DNA from: Corydoras sp. C115
Lineage: Eukaryota > Chordata > Actinopteri > Siluriformes > Callichthyidae
Direction of reading: 5' to 3'
Length of the DNA stretch: 64,000 nucleotides
NCBI GenBank assembly: GCA_019802505.1
Contig: JAFMOC010000263.1
Coordinates: forward strand, 124,001 to 188,000
The stretch's first letter is position 1, and every line of letters begins with the position of its first letter. The position numbers and the translations under genes are program-made. Shown here in pieces: positions 54,301 through 64,000 of this stretch. The notes beneath the pieces were generated by a model. That model ran no database searches and was not told the DNA's origin. It saw only the letters and a list, made by a program, of their open reading frames with translations.

Positions 54301-56721
54301 GACAGCCTCTGGGCTAGATGATGTTAAAAAAAAAAAAAAAAAAAAGAATAAATAAAACACTCAAAGAGGGATGTCATCTTATAAATAATGTACCTTTATG
54401 ACAACAATGCTGAAGTCAGGCAGCCATGTGACTCCTGTTCAACATCCAGAGTTTGCAGTAAAGAACTTATAAAGAACTAAATAATGGAACAATAGAAAGA
54501 GTACATGAGTTAGCATTGTTTTTTTTTTTTTTATTGTTTTTAGTATGAAATATTTATATTTTGTATATTAATTCATAATGTGTCTTTTTGCAACATACTT
54601 CATTTCTGGAATATTGTCCTTCCCCCTCTGCCGACTCAGCATCGCGGCATCACTGTCAGGGTTTCTTTCTTCTTTAATAAGTCATGATGGCCAGCTCACA
54701 CCGATGTATCCCGCGTTGAGCTTCATCCATAGATCTGACTGACGTCCAACATTAAGACGTTTTATTGCGTAGTTCTCCTGCAGTCATGTGTAGTTCAGGA
54801 TAATGAATCTCCTCATTAGACCTTGCTGTAAAATAATTTTCATTCGCGGTCTTATTCACTTGATTTGTGGGTTAATGTAATTAGATGTATATCTTTCTGG
54901 GCAAGAAGCGACTTATTAGCCGTCACACTGTGTATTTCTACAACGTGGGGCCATCGGGGTGTAAAGTGTTTTACAGGAATAACGGGCTGTGCGTCGGGGG
55001 AGGTTCTCCATCTGTACGGGGGGCAGTGGGCAGATTGCGGATACGGCTTCTGAATTTGAAGGAAATGTCAAAGAATGAGTTTTGACAATGCCCATTATTG
55101 TAGGGACCCCTCCCAGGATTCGGCTATAGGTCCTTTTATAGATCCAGTTGAAGGTGACAGTAAGGCCATATGATTTTTAGATGATGCACAACGTTATTCC
55201 GGGTCCTCCACTATATCACCATTTAAGACGCGCTGTCCTGGATTTTTTTTATAAGCTTTTATGTTCGTGCAACACAAGCTTTATAAAGACATGATTTAAG
55301 GAGTGCTATTGTAAAGCCTTGACCTTTACCCCGCTGAGCACTTAAGGGATGACTTGTGATCCCATTTTTGTGACCTATTGCAGCATCAGTGCCTGTGCTC
55401 ATAAATAAAATTCAGAGTTTATGAGCACTTATTCCCAAACAACATTATAACATCTTATGAAAAGTTTTCCCAGAAGAAGTAAGGCTGTTGGACCCAAACC
55501 GAGGCTCTCGGCTCTGTAATAAAGCTCATGGCTTTCAATATGATTGGTTGGATGACTGGATACTTCTGGCTATACAGTGTTCTGTTGTTAGGCACCTAAA
55601 TATTATTGTATAAGTATTGCCTTCAGTTGTCAGTCTCTAGACCGGTGCTATTTTTTATTTTATGTTACAGAAGCAGATGAATGTGTGTGTAATGTTGGAA
55701 GGATGTGAGAACAGATGGTAGTATTAAAATAGTAAAAAATAGTAACGTTGTTTGTTCCATTATTTAGTTCTTTATAAGTTCTTTACTGCCAACTCTGAAT
55801 GTAATATCTTGATTTAAAATAAGTCTGCATACAGACAGTTCTATTAAATACACATCCTTATTTTATTAGATCCTCTCATCATATAGAGTCACCTTGTAGT
55901 TCTGCAGTTATAGACTGTATTTTATCCAAAGCAAATATCCCAACATGATGGTTGCGGTCAGAACCTGGAGCAAAGGGTTAAGAGCCTTGCTCACATTAGT
56001 AGCTTCAGTGGACCTGGGATTTGAACCACCTTCAGATTGATGGTCTAACACCCTAACCACTGTGCTGCCATGCCCATTGTAGTCCATCTATTTCTCTACA
56101 TACTGTGTTCTTTAGTGCATAGAGACTGGATCAGACACAGCAGTGCTGCTGGAGATTTAAAACGCCTCAGTGTCATTCATGGACTGAGAGTAATTGCCCT
56201 ACCATCTCAAAAGGGCACTAACAAAGTGTGTAGAGAAACTGATGGACTACAGTCTGTAATTGTAGAACTACAAATCCATCTATACAATTAGAGGAGGTGA
56301 TATGGACAATATAAGTAGATTCAAAGAAATGTAGCTATGAAAGTGGCAGTGTATATACTGGATATATTATTGTAAAATATATATATATTTTTTTTTACTA
56401 TTTGAATGAATTATGTTCAGTATGAGTGACTGTGCCACACATTCACGTCTTGTGATTCCAGCTGTTTAATAATTTTCCCCGAACAATTCCATACAAAGTG
56501 AATTACAAAAGCAGTTGAGCGTAATTCAGACTCACAGCTGGTCAGTTTTGTTCAAGACCCCGGCAGCGCCTTTCAGGTCAAAGACAGGAATCATTTAAAA
56601 TGTCGCCCAGCTGTTCATACAAATACATTTATTTCCTCTAGTGATCCACAAGGACGGGAAATTCCGCGCCGAACTCTCCAAGCTCACCATCATTGGCCGG
56701 ACACGCCACGACGAGCTGTGA
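49610..56721 (+). CDS. mydgf: Myeloid-derived growth factor (UPF0556 family)
   Basis: A small protein of the ER/Golgi that can be secreted; in mammals it is a paracrine factor supporting heart repair. Six exons join in frame: 49610-49768, 51434-51484, 51986-52047, 52898-52979, 53497-53569, 56642-56721 (507 nt, 168 aa; human 173). A hydrophobic signal peptide covers about residues 1-31 (LFWVEVLTVLSASVL). Family landmarks are KPGGVVHSFS, FTYASQGGTNEQWQMS, WRPQGKSYLFFTQFKAE and the final SKL.II block. Cys58 and Cys87 are the expected disulfide pair. The last four residues, HDEL, are an ER-retrieval signal (human ends RTEL). Introns hold a CT microsatellite (51252-51320), an internally deleted SINE (52091-52310) and three older repeats; the last intron is 3.1 kb. 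The start has a strong context (gcgATGG). Confidence 0.96.
50845..51090. mobile_element. Older interspersed repeat, copy 3
   Basis: It carries ggtggacgattctcag, gatgtggtggtg, the reverse-related gtactgagaattatccacc, gggggtcctgatcgtc and aacagatggactac (51028-51041). Inverted internal phrases (gattctcag / ctgagaat) suggest a fold-back DNA element. It lies in mydgf intron 1. Confidence 0.6.
51252..51320. repeat. (TC)n microsatellite
   Basis: About 69 bases of CT with one TTTC interruption, in mydgf intron 1. Confidence 0.92.
52091..52310 (+). mobile_element. Internally deleted SINE with 11-bp target duplication
   Basis: Head (ggcggtacggtggattagtgg...cgcctctca) is joined directly to the body (attgaattctccaaattgcc), so roughly 120 internal bases are missing. 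The tail is ggatggatgg. It is flanked by atgtttggaca at 52080-52090 and 52311-52321, which shows the deleted form either inserted as such or was deleted in place. Confidence 0.9.
53790..54175. mobile_element. Older interspersed repeat, copy 4
   Basis: It contains gtagttctaggttc, ggtggaggattcctagg, actgcagtgacattgatatg, gttttaaacacctcagtg and ggactgaaaattattcacc. These are diverged matches to the repeat at 50845 and 56090. It lies in mydgf intron 5. Confidence 0.5.
54325..54345. repeat. Poly-A run in mydgf intron 5
   Basis: About 20 A residues. Confidence 0.75.
55915..56080 (-). mobile_element. Second-family tRNA-like SINE
   Basis: It resembles 33605-33800: tttatccaaagc, ggttaagagccttgctcac, cttcagtggacctgggattt and the reversed head gaaccaccttcagattgatgg...taaccactgtgctgcc. 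It lies in mydgf intron 5, next to copy 5 of the older repeat. Confidence 0.6.
56090..56340. mobile_element. Older interspersed repeat, copy 5
   Basis: The best-preserved copy: gactggatcagacacagcag, tgctgctggagatttaaaac, ctcagtgtcattcatggact, gatggactacagtctgtaat and tgtagaactacaa. It is in mydgf intron 5. Confidence 0.6.
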
Positions 56722-57213
56722 TCGGTGCGGCTCCGCGATGTTCAGCGACGCGAATCGGGGCGAAATAGGATGAATGAGGCTCTTGAAATGTTCGGCGTGC
56801 TTTATCCCTATGTTCTGGACAGTGACTGAGCATCCAAATTTTGGGAGTAGAAAGATGGTGTGGCTTCTGTCAGACTCCTTCATGCTCACATTGCACGTTG
56901 AGTAGTGTGAATCTGCAGGTGGTAAAAAAAAAAAAAAAGAGCCTTTAGTTTTCTACAATGATCAGCAAATATGGTTATGTGCAAAAGTTTGCACATTTCT
57001 GCAGAAATAATGTTTGATTTTCAAGTGTCTACAGCTGAACACCTCCACTATGGGGAACATTCTGCTTTTGCAAATACATTTAGAAATAATTTTTTTGTTT
57101 TGTGGGGTTTAACTTTTTTTTTTTTTTTTTTTTGCACAAGATACAATTACAAGATGTTACTTTGTTCAGGTTATGGTTTATATTTGATGTTTTTTTTTTT
57201 TTTGAATGAAGTA

Positions 57214-57219
57214 AATAAA
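57214..57219 (+). terminator. Candidate mydgf poly(A) signal
   Basis: AATAAA about 490 bases past the stop codon; other AATAAA-like sites follow near 57415. Confidence 0.35.
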
Positions 57220-58095
57220 AACTGTACATTAAGGAGTGCAGACCATTGGTTTCTGTAGAGGATGTGTTCGGCATGTTCAATTGGGGCTGGGGGGGGGGGG
57301 GTGCACAATCCTTTCCATAAACAAGTGTGTGTGTATATAGCAATATCTGCCCCCCCCCCCAAATATTTTTATCATGATTTATTAATGTGTGCAGTGGAAT
57401 CAGTTTTTTTTTTTAAATAAATAATTATATTCAATTACAAACCGATTCATTTTTATAGTTAATGTTTTGTTTAGGTAGCATTATTTATTATCATCATTTT
57501 TAACGTGGATGCAGAGTATATACGTTTATTTGTATGTGACCCATTTGCAATATAATTATACGTTACTTATCAGTTTTACCAAAAGTTTCCAGGACACGAC
57601 CGCTAATCGTTGAATTTAGGTTTGAATTTTCAGTCAAGCGTGCGTCTTATTTATGGAAATGGTGAGGGGGACATGCTGGTGGTTGAGGTGATGGAGAAGA
57701 ACGCTCAGGCAGAAAAATAATTTTCTGTGGTGACCCCAAAGGGACCAGACGAAGGTAAATATTTCCACACACACACACACACACACTAAAACCTTGTAGA
57801 ACACATTGGAGGAGGCTGTAATGGCTACAAATAGGAACCAATTTAGAACAGAATGTAATAAAAGCTCCTGTAGGTGTAATGTGTAGGTGTCCCAGACGTT
57901 GTGTCTGTATGGTGTGTATCAGGCAGTCAGGAACCAAACCGGGACTTTAATTACATTCTGCTGCTAATATTCTGAGGTGATGTGTCTGAATAGCTCTTCC
58001 ATCACGCCATGAAATCCTGTTTCTGCTGTAATTATAAAGTATGTTTCTTTAGGGTTTTGGAATGTGCAACTATATTCCTTTACAATGTTCAGTCT

Positions 58096-58451
58096 GCGGC
58101 ACGGTGGCTTAGTGGTCAGCACGTTCTCCTCTCAGCGCTAGGGATTCCCGGTTCGAATCCCCATCTGGGTGGAGTTTCCATGTTCTCCCCGTGTCTGCGT
58201 GGGTTTCCTCCGGGTTCTCCGGTTTCCTCCCACAGTCCAAAAACATGGATCAAGTCAATTGAATTCTCAAAATTGCCCCATAGAGAGTGTGTGTGTGTGA
58301 GTGAGTGTGTGCCCAGCGATTGATTGGCGCCCTGTCCTGGGTCTATCTGCCCAGCGCCCGAAACGTTCTCCCCTGGAGGGGCATGAGGAACCCCACCGCG
58401 CCCCTAATAGAGGATAAAGCGGGAGATAATGAATGAATGAATAAATGAATG
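58096..58451 (+). mobile_element. tRNA-derived SINE with 12-bp target duplication
   Basis: Full-length copy with a gcggcacggtggcttagtgg head and a long gaatgaataaatgaatg tail. It is flanked by aatgttcagtct at 58084-58095 and 58452-58463. Confidence 0.93.
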
Positions 58452-60074
58452 AATGTTCAGTCTATAATAAACTGGGCATGGGGTTGTGTCCGTTGGATGT
58501 TCATGTAGGTGTCAGAACAAGGCGTTCGCATACATTTGACCAGTCGATGAAATTAGTGAATCTTTTCCAGTGGGTGTAATTTGTGATTAAGGTTGCGGCC
58601 GGTGTCGTGGGTTTGTTGCTTAGCTTAGCAATCTTTTTCTGATATTCACCTCAGCAGAGTTCTGTGTAGAAAAAGAATAATGCTTTTGGCTCGCGCGGTA
58701 TGAAAGTGATTTCTCATTCTTGTGGCTTTTTCCGTACGAGTGGGGAGCTTTGATAAGAGTCCAGCATTTTCGGATACATCCATATAAGTGATGAGTGGAT
58801 CTTGTTCTCTGGAATATACATGAATAAATGGCTTGTTGGCTTTTTCCCTCTCCGCTGTCACTGTGCTGCGTCGGAGCTCCCACTGATAATAGAACCTGGC
58901 TCTTAATATAGGCAGTGTTCACTTACGGCCCTTTTTTTTTTTTTTTTTGCTCGCAGATACTTATCCGGTTCTGGATGAGCTTTTTCTACACGCATCAGCA
59001 AAAAGTTTGTGCATATAACCGTGTTCCATATAATGCCACATCCATTATTCCTCCCCCTGTGGTTACACACAAAAACACTGCCATCTTGGTGTTCCTCCAG
59101 GTGTTCGGCGTAATCAATTAAACCCTGGTTTAGCCCAAAACATCCAGCTGAGATAAAAGTGCTTACCGAAGAGACTAAATCTCTTTCAGTTGCATCATTT
59201 GAGGGCTTTGGCAAAGCCTCAGTACACGAGTTGCAATGCTGCTGCCTTATAAACACCTTATTATCACATAGAGACAAATATTATCACATATATATATATA
59301 AAATGTAATATTATGTCAAGGTTTAAGGGAGTCCCTTATGTTCTGGAAATGTAATGACATCGATGCACAACCTCAGCAGTTCCCACAGACATTGTGTTGC
59401 CTTTTCTCCCAAAGCTTTACAGTATGATGAAGTGATGGGGAAGCTACATACATTAAATCATACTGATCATCAGTTTTAAATGACTTTATATTGAATATAT
59501 AGAATGAAGTGTTTCATTAAAAACAATAAGAATACATTTTTTTATTTAGTTCATTTTTCTTGTTAGGAAAAATCACTTTTAAATGTCCTAGATATTTTTT
59601 TTTGGAAAAAGCTTCATGTGAAATGACTTCTCTGAATGTTCTTGACAGCACGGTATTCTATTCTAAATGTTTTGGAGGTATGAAGTACCTCTGAGGTATC
59701 TGTTCACCACTAATAAATCCCCGATGTGATGGTTATAATAACAATAAAAGGCTCTTCTTGAAGCCTGTAGAGACAAAAATCACTAAAAATGACTCCAAAT
59801 GGCTCTTAAGGCTCCTGCTAATCTACAGCTACCCCTCTGGCATTTTTCCATAAATGGGTCTTAAATGGCACTGCTGAGCCGAAATATGCAGCACCCCATG
59901 GTCCATACTTAGCGTGCACTCAGAGTGAATTGTGTTTGAATAGTGAGGTGACGAAGCCATTGACAGCATGTGGAGACTTTGACCATACTTACTTAATGGA
60001 GCCTGTCACCTTGGATACGGGCTTCTTCAAATGGCACATCTTCCTCTAGCTGCCCTCAAGCATCCCCCCCCCCT

Positions 60075-63000
60075 CTACACTATAGTAGAAAGCAGTCTTC
60101 GTTTGCCTGAATGAGGAGTCTTTTCTTTATTTACCCTCAAGGGGCTGCCTTGTGAGGGGTAGGGAGGAGGCTTCCTTCTTCTCGACTGTGCAGCTGTGTC
60201 TGATTTGGAGGTCTCTGTTTGGTTTAAAGTAGTTCCATCAACCGATTTCTGTCCTGAATTGTTTGAATTGTGTGACCGTAGAGTCGGGTATGCTGGTGGT
60301 GGGGTATTTTTAGTCTTGGGTCTTCCGGATGCCCTTGGGATGGTGGACACTGCGGGAGGTGAACCGTCACAGGTGACTCCATCCACAGTTGTGTGCTTGT
60401 GCTTTGACGCCTCCTCTGGTGAAATCCGGTAACGCCTCGCAACCTCGGGGCTTTCCTCCGCGCCCATGTCAACCCTCGATGTCAGCTGATCGATCTGCAT
60501 GACTACCTGGGTTTTACAAAAAACAAAAAAAAAAAAAAAAAAAAGACATTGAGTGTCAGGGTACAGCAGGTTCGCTCAATGAAGCCAATCCGTGTTCCAA
60601 ACGGGCTTCTGAACACATTTTCAGGTTTACAACGGCAATCGGCGCCAGATGGACACGGATAGCATGTCGGGTCGCCAACAGGATGCCGTCGTGTAAATGA
60701 GATTAGGCCGCCCCAGCAGCAGCAGTAGCAGCATAAAACTAAAAATAGGCAGTTGCCCTGCCTTCCAGCTGCCCCGCTCTATCTGCTCCACCTGATGAGG
60801 GATGATAAAAAGGTGCAGCACAGCTTTCTTTACAAGCACTGCATTTATCTGCAAAGTAGAGCAGGAAGCTCCGCGCGTTGGCTCCTGTTCCTGCAACAAT
60901 AGAACCTTTTCAAACTTTCTTCCAGAGACATCTGGACATTTTAAAGCATGTCTCAGGGAGACGGTTCTGTTTGCTGTTAGTTGCAGATGCTATTTATTCC
61001 AAGATGACTTTACAGTTATTTATAGTTCCCATATCGATGAACTTTATAGTTCTAAACTTACACATCCGGTTGACGGTGAGGCGTTTGGCTCGATGGCAGG
61101 ACAACCCTCACCCCCGGCTTGCCGTTTTTGTAACTTTTAGGTCAAGCTCTGATGTTGAAAGCGAAAATGCCTGGCTTACTATCAGTTTTTAACGGGTTCG
61201 GATCAGGACACCTGACTCATCTTTACTTGAAGGGCCTCGCTGTGTGCACATTCATACGGAAAACTGGAGGAGGGCTCGGTTCAACTGTTGACATTGTTTG
61301 TAAAATAAATGATAGAAATAGGAGTACAGCACTATACATTTCCTTCACACCCCCTTAGGGATATAGGATTTCTCTACATACTTAGGGCAGAAGACTATAT
61401 TATCAGATCAATCAAATGTTCGAATGGTTGGCGCTGTACTCTCTTATCTTGCAGGTGGTAGTGTAACAGGAGCAGAACTATTACTTAAATACACTCATGG
61501 ACACCCCTGACTAATGGGACCACCTTGACGATTACATTTTAGGACCGTAACCATGGCACGGTATGTGGCCTACTGTTTGCACTTGCCCTTTAACCCTTCT
61601 TTAGTATCAGTTTCAGACCATGTGCTATTTAAGTCAACACACATTCGGAATCTACTATGTGGATGTTTCACTAAAGAATTTAGAAGAGTTTTGTAGATTT
61701 TCATTCATTCATCCATTATCTTCCACTTTTGTCCTACATTAGGGTCACGGGGGGGTTCCCCATGCCTACGCTTGGCAGATACACCCAGGACAGGATGCCA
61801 ATCTATCACTGGACACACACTCACTCACACAGACACACTCTATATGGGGCAATTTGGAGAACTCAATTGACGTGATCCATGTTTTTGGACTGTGGGAGGA
61901 AACCGGAGAACCCGGGGGAAACCCACACTGACACAGGGAGGACATGGAAACTCCACCCAGATGGGGATTCGAACCGGGAATCCCTAGCGCTGAGAGGAGA
62001 ACGTGCTAACCACTAAGCCACCGTGCCTAGTTTTGTAGATTTATTATCCAAAATTATGACACTATATATTTTTTGGTGTAATATTATATTTTTGTCACAT
62101 ATTGTGACACGTGACCATAAAAAACAATGTATTGTCCAGTTATTTTACGACATAAAAGTGGGTGACGCTTCACCTTATTCATAAAAAGTCATTGATTATA
62201 GGGTCAATGTCTTGCCACCCACAGACTCAGAACTCAGAAATATCCTTTTTTTTTCTTTTTTTCCCCCTTTTTTTTATTATTTTTTTTATAGATCGAATCT
62301 GACTGTTTATATAAAGTGTAAGACCATCTGGGAGAACATCTGCTGGTTGCATTTCTAAGCCAAAACCGTTATTACCTCCTTCATTTCCAGGTGGACCTCC
62401 TTCAGGCCACGCAGGACCTCTTCGAGGTTTACGACGACTTTCTGGATCTGTTCCTGCAGAACCACGTGAGTCTGCTTCGAGTCCAATGAGCGCGTTTGTC
62501 TCCCATTCCCAGGTACGTTTCGCACGTCCTCCTTGGCATCCGATTGCAGATCACTTGGATGGGAGTCGGCGTCCTGAGGAACTTCTGTAGAAAAGATGAC
62601 TTCGTGCATGGACCTGGAACCATCACAGTCCTCTGTAACATGTCCCATTGAGTGAATCAAAGTCAGTCCTGCGTCGTCCCGCCGTTTGGACTCTGGATTT
62701 CCCTTACATCTGTTTTTAGCCTGTTGACGTTTCTCCGAGGTGTGTCCATCTGCCTCGGTTTCACCCAGCTCCGCTGGAACAGGGGTGAATTGTTGCTCCT
62801 CCACACAAACAGGCACGCCACAGTTTCTTTGACCTATGAACTGCACCGGCAAATCCAGCGCACATTTCCTGGGAGGGGGGGGGCTCTGGGTCTGGTGGAG
62901 GTTTTCCACAAAGCTGCATTCTCTGGAGCGGTCCCTCACAGAGGCGCTGTTGTGTTGCCTCCGACACTTACGCCATCGCTTAGCACTCGAGTCGATTTGA

Positions 63001-63254
63001 CAGCTTTCGGCGGTCCTGAAAAGCTTCGAGCGGCACTTTAGAGCCGCCAGAGATATCCCAGAAAGGTGGGCGTATCCGTTACGAAGGGCTTTGGCAGATC
63101 CAAGGGAACTCTTGTGACATTCTTCGGGACCATCAGAACCCTCGAGAGGTCCGTTCGCGGACTTAAGTGAGCGTCCCATCTTGGTCTTCCTGTGCAGGAG
63201 CCAGAAGCGACATGGCACCGTGTGCTGCCCCAGTCCTTTTGCATCAGTAAGCAT
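60075..63254 (-). CDS. Largen/INSYN1-like coiled-coil, proline-rich protein
   Basis: Two exons join in frame: 63254-62376 and 60506-60075 (1311 nt, 436 aa). The junction rebuilds LEEVLRGLKEVHLEMKE + VVMQIDQLTS. This matches the short coiled coil of Largen (PRR16) and INSYN1 (LE.VL..LK.V..E.KEVV.QID.LTS), where I believe the intron sits at the same place. Those proteins begin near the coil; here about 265 basic, Cys/Ser-rich residues precede it. The C-terminal part holds two PPxY-type motifs (TPPPAYP, KPPPYP). It ends STIV, a class I PDZ-ligand form, and Largen also ends in a T-x-V form. A second start at 63179 (MGRSLKS) would give 411 aa. A ctcccag just before 63254 looks like an acceptor, so an upstream exon is possible. 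The role is unknown: Largen affects cell size and translation, INSYN1 is an inhibitory-synapse scaffold. Gene reality is likely; identity is uncertain. Confidence 0.65.
60521..60544. repeat. Poly-A run beside the second exon of the Largen-like gene
   Basis: A-rich run of about 24 bases; on the gene strand it is the T-rich tract just before the acceptor at 60507. Confidence 0.75.
60739..60794. promoter_or_regulatory. MEF2 site plus two E-boxes in an intron
   Basis: ctaaaaatag (60739-60748) is a perfect MEF2 consensus. CAGCTG (60766-60771) and CACCTG (60789-60794) follow within 50 bases. The surroundings (60600-60800) are less AT-rich and repeat-free. It is a candidate muscle or neuronal enhancer. 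Confidence 0.3.
61701..62028 (-). mobile_element. Reversed SINE with 14-bp target duplication
   Basis: Reverse copy from tcattcattcatccattatc to ccaccgtgcc, missing part of the cgcccgaaacg segment. It is flanked by agttttgtagattt at 61687-61700 and 62029-62042. It lies in the intron of the Largen-like gene, sense to it. Confidence 0.93.
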
Positions 63255-63346
63255 ACTGGGAGCAATGACGAGGCTTCACGTTAAAATTCTCAGTAGGATC
63301 CATCCTCTCATCCAGCCAGCCAGCCCTCGGCAGTCTTGTTCGGTGG

Positions 63347-63381
<35 letters not shown>

Positions 63382-64000
63382 GCAAGTTTGTTTCCCTGGT
63401 GAAGGCAGAAAACTTTTCTGTGCGCATAAACTCCTGGCTCATAGCCCCACGCTCTCCCTCGGCTTCCCGACGGTGTTGGTGTCTGATGCGATCCCCATGT
63501 CGTTCCTTACAGCTGGACCACTGCCTGCCTCACTCCCTCCTCCCGTCCAAGCCTCCGACGTCTTCCTTCATCTCCCATCGCCCGGCGCTTGGCCGAGAGC
63601 CGCGTATTCCGTTGCTTCCTCCACTCTTCCTGCCTTCCAGGTTCAGTGGCTGTTGCATGTTTCCTGTCTCCCCATTTCGTGCCTTGCTCCACCTCCTCCC
63701 TATCCATCTCTCTTCCTCTCGCTTTCTCTCTCACACCGCATTCGCTCGCTCTTTTTCTGCCGCTTTCTTCCTCCCACTGCTTCTCACGGCTGTTCTCTCT
63801 CTCCCTCCCTCTCTCCCTCTGTCTATCTCCTTCTCTCTCTTTCACTTACTCACTGGCAGGAACTAGTCGACTTCAATCAGAGCTTTTCCTTTTTTTTTTT
63901 CCCCCCAGCATCTCTTCTGTCTTTGTGTTTGACGCAGCTCATCTCTGATCCCATCCCTGGCTTCATACGGCACTATTATAGCTAGGATTTGAGAAGGGAT
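63255..64000. other. 5' flank of the Largen-like gene
   Basis: Contains a run of about 30 T (63349-63378) and then a strongly pyrimidine-rich stretch (63650-63900; purine-rich on the gene strand). The latter may be 5' UTR or promoter, since GA-rich leaders are common. Overlapping Ser/Leu/Pro-rich open frames here come from the base bias. No promoter element could be fixed. Confidence 0.5.
63690..63870. repeat. Polypyrimidine tract
   Basis: CT-dominated sequence (ctctcgctttctctctcac, ctccctccctctctccctc) with few purines. Confidence 0.8.

Larger units (their letters stand above)
56722..60074. other. Intergenic region between mydgf and the Largen-like gene
   Basis: Convergent 3' ends. The mydgf 3' UTR possibly ends after AATAAA at 57214-57219. 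Homopolymer G and C runs lie at 57289-57301 and 57350-57360. A full SINE is at 58096-58451. The remainder is AT-rich, unrecognised sequence; the open frames at 58009-58323, 58620-58922 and 58903-59277 are not convincing genes. Confidence 0.6.

Noticed and set aside
62652..63041. 129-residue plus-strand frame
   Set aside because: Antisense to the first exon of the Largen-like gene, which joins in frame with a family-like coil.
63380..63985. 201-residue Ser/Leu/Pro-rich plus-strand frame
   Set aside because: Produced by the pyrimidine-rich tract; all three plus frames are open there with similar low-complexity content.

Overview
This 64 kb window is ordinary vertebrate nuclear DNA from a ray-finned fish. 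The coding exons are short, have GT-AG borders, and spell vertebrate proteins. The spaces between them hold fish-type tRNA-derived SINEs, fold-back repeats and long dinucleotide microsatellites. The repeat families look like those I associate with otophysan fishes (catfish, characins or carps), most likely a catfish or a relative; that placement is inference. There is no bacterial, plasmid or phage signal, no CRISPR array and no viral gene.

I reconstructed seven protein-coding genes by joining exons in frame. From left to right they are: a retinal homeobox gene (rx1/rax2 type, minus, 2799-5651); matk, a Csk-family tyrosine kinase (minus, 12432-18829); zfr2, a zinc-finger/DZF RNA-binding protein (minus, 22349-34522); atcay, caytaxin (plus, 36621-39782); nmrk2, nicotinamide riboside kinase (plus, 43146-46240); mydgf, an ER-resident or secreted growth factor (plus, 49610-56721); and a coiled-coil, proline-rich protein related to Largen/INSYN1 (minus, 60075-63254) that I cannot name with certainty. 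The first five match the order and orientation of human 19p13.3 RAX2-MATK-ZFR2-ATCAY-NMRK2. mydgf also lies on 19p13.3 in human but is not the next gene there, so a rearrangement lies between nmrk2 and mydgf. The genes share descent and position rather than one pathway: eye-field transcription factor, Src-inhibiting kinase, neuronal RNA-binding protein, neuronal trafficking adaptor, NAD salvage kinase, secretory-pathway factor and a putative scaffold.

Non-coding layout: at least fifteen copies or relics of one tRNA-headed SINE. Several are flanked by perfect 11-14 bp target-site duplications, one pair is tandem and shares three copies of its target, and one copy is 5'-truncated. A second, older interspersed repeat appears at five sites. 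A short inverted-repeat element lies in the atcay 3' region and a strong hairpin in an atcay intron. Long TA/TG tracts lie just upstream of nmrk2. CpG-rich promoters precede zfr2, nmrk2 and mydgf.

I found no convincing new biological system. The points most worth following are the unnamed Largen-like protein, the tandem SINE pair, the atcay intron hairpin, the shortened atcay N-terminus and candidate enhancers upstream of the homeobox gene.
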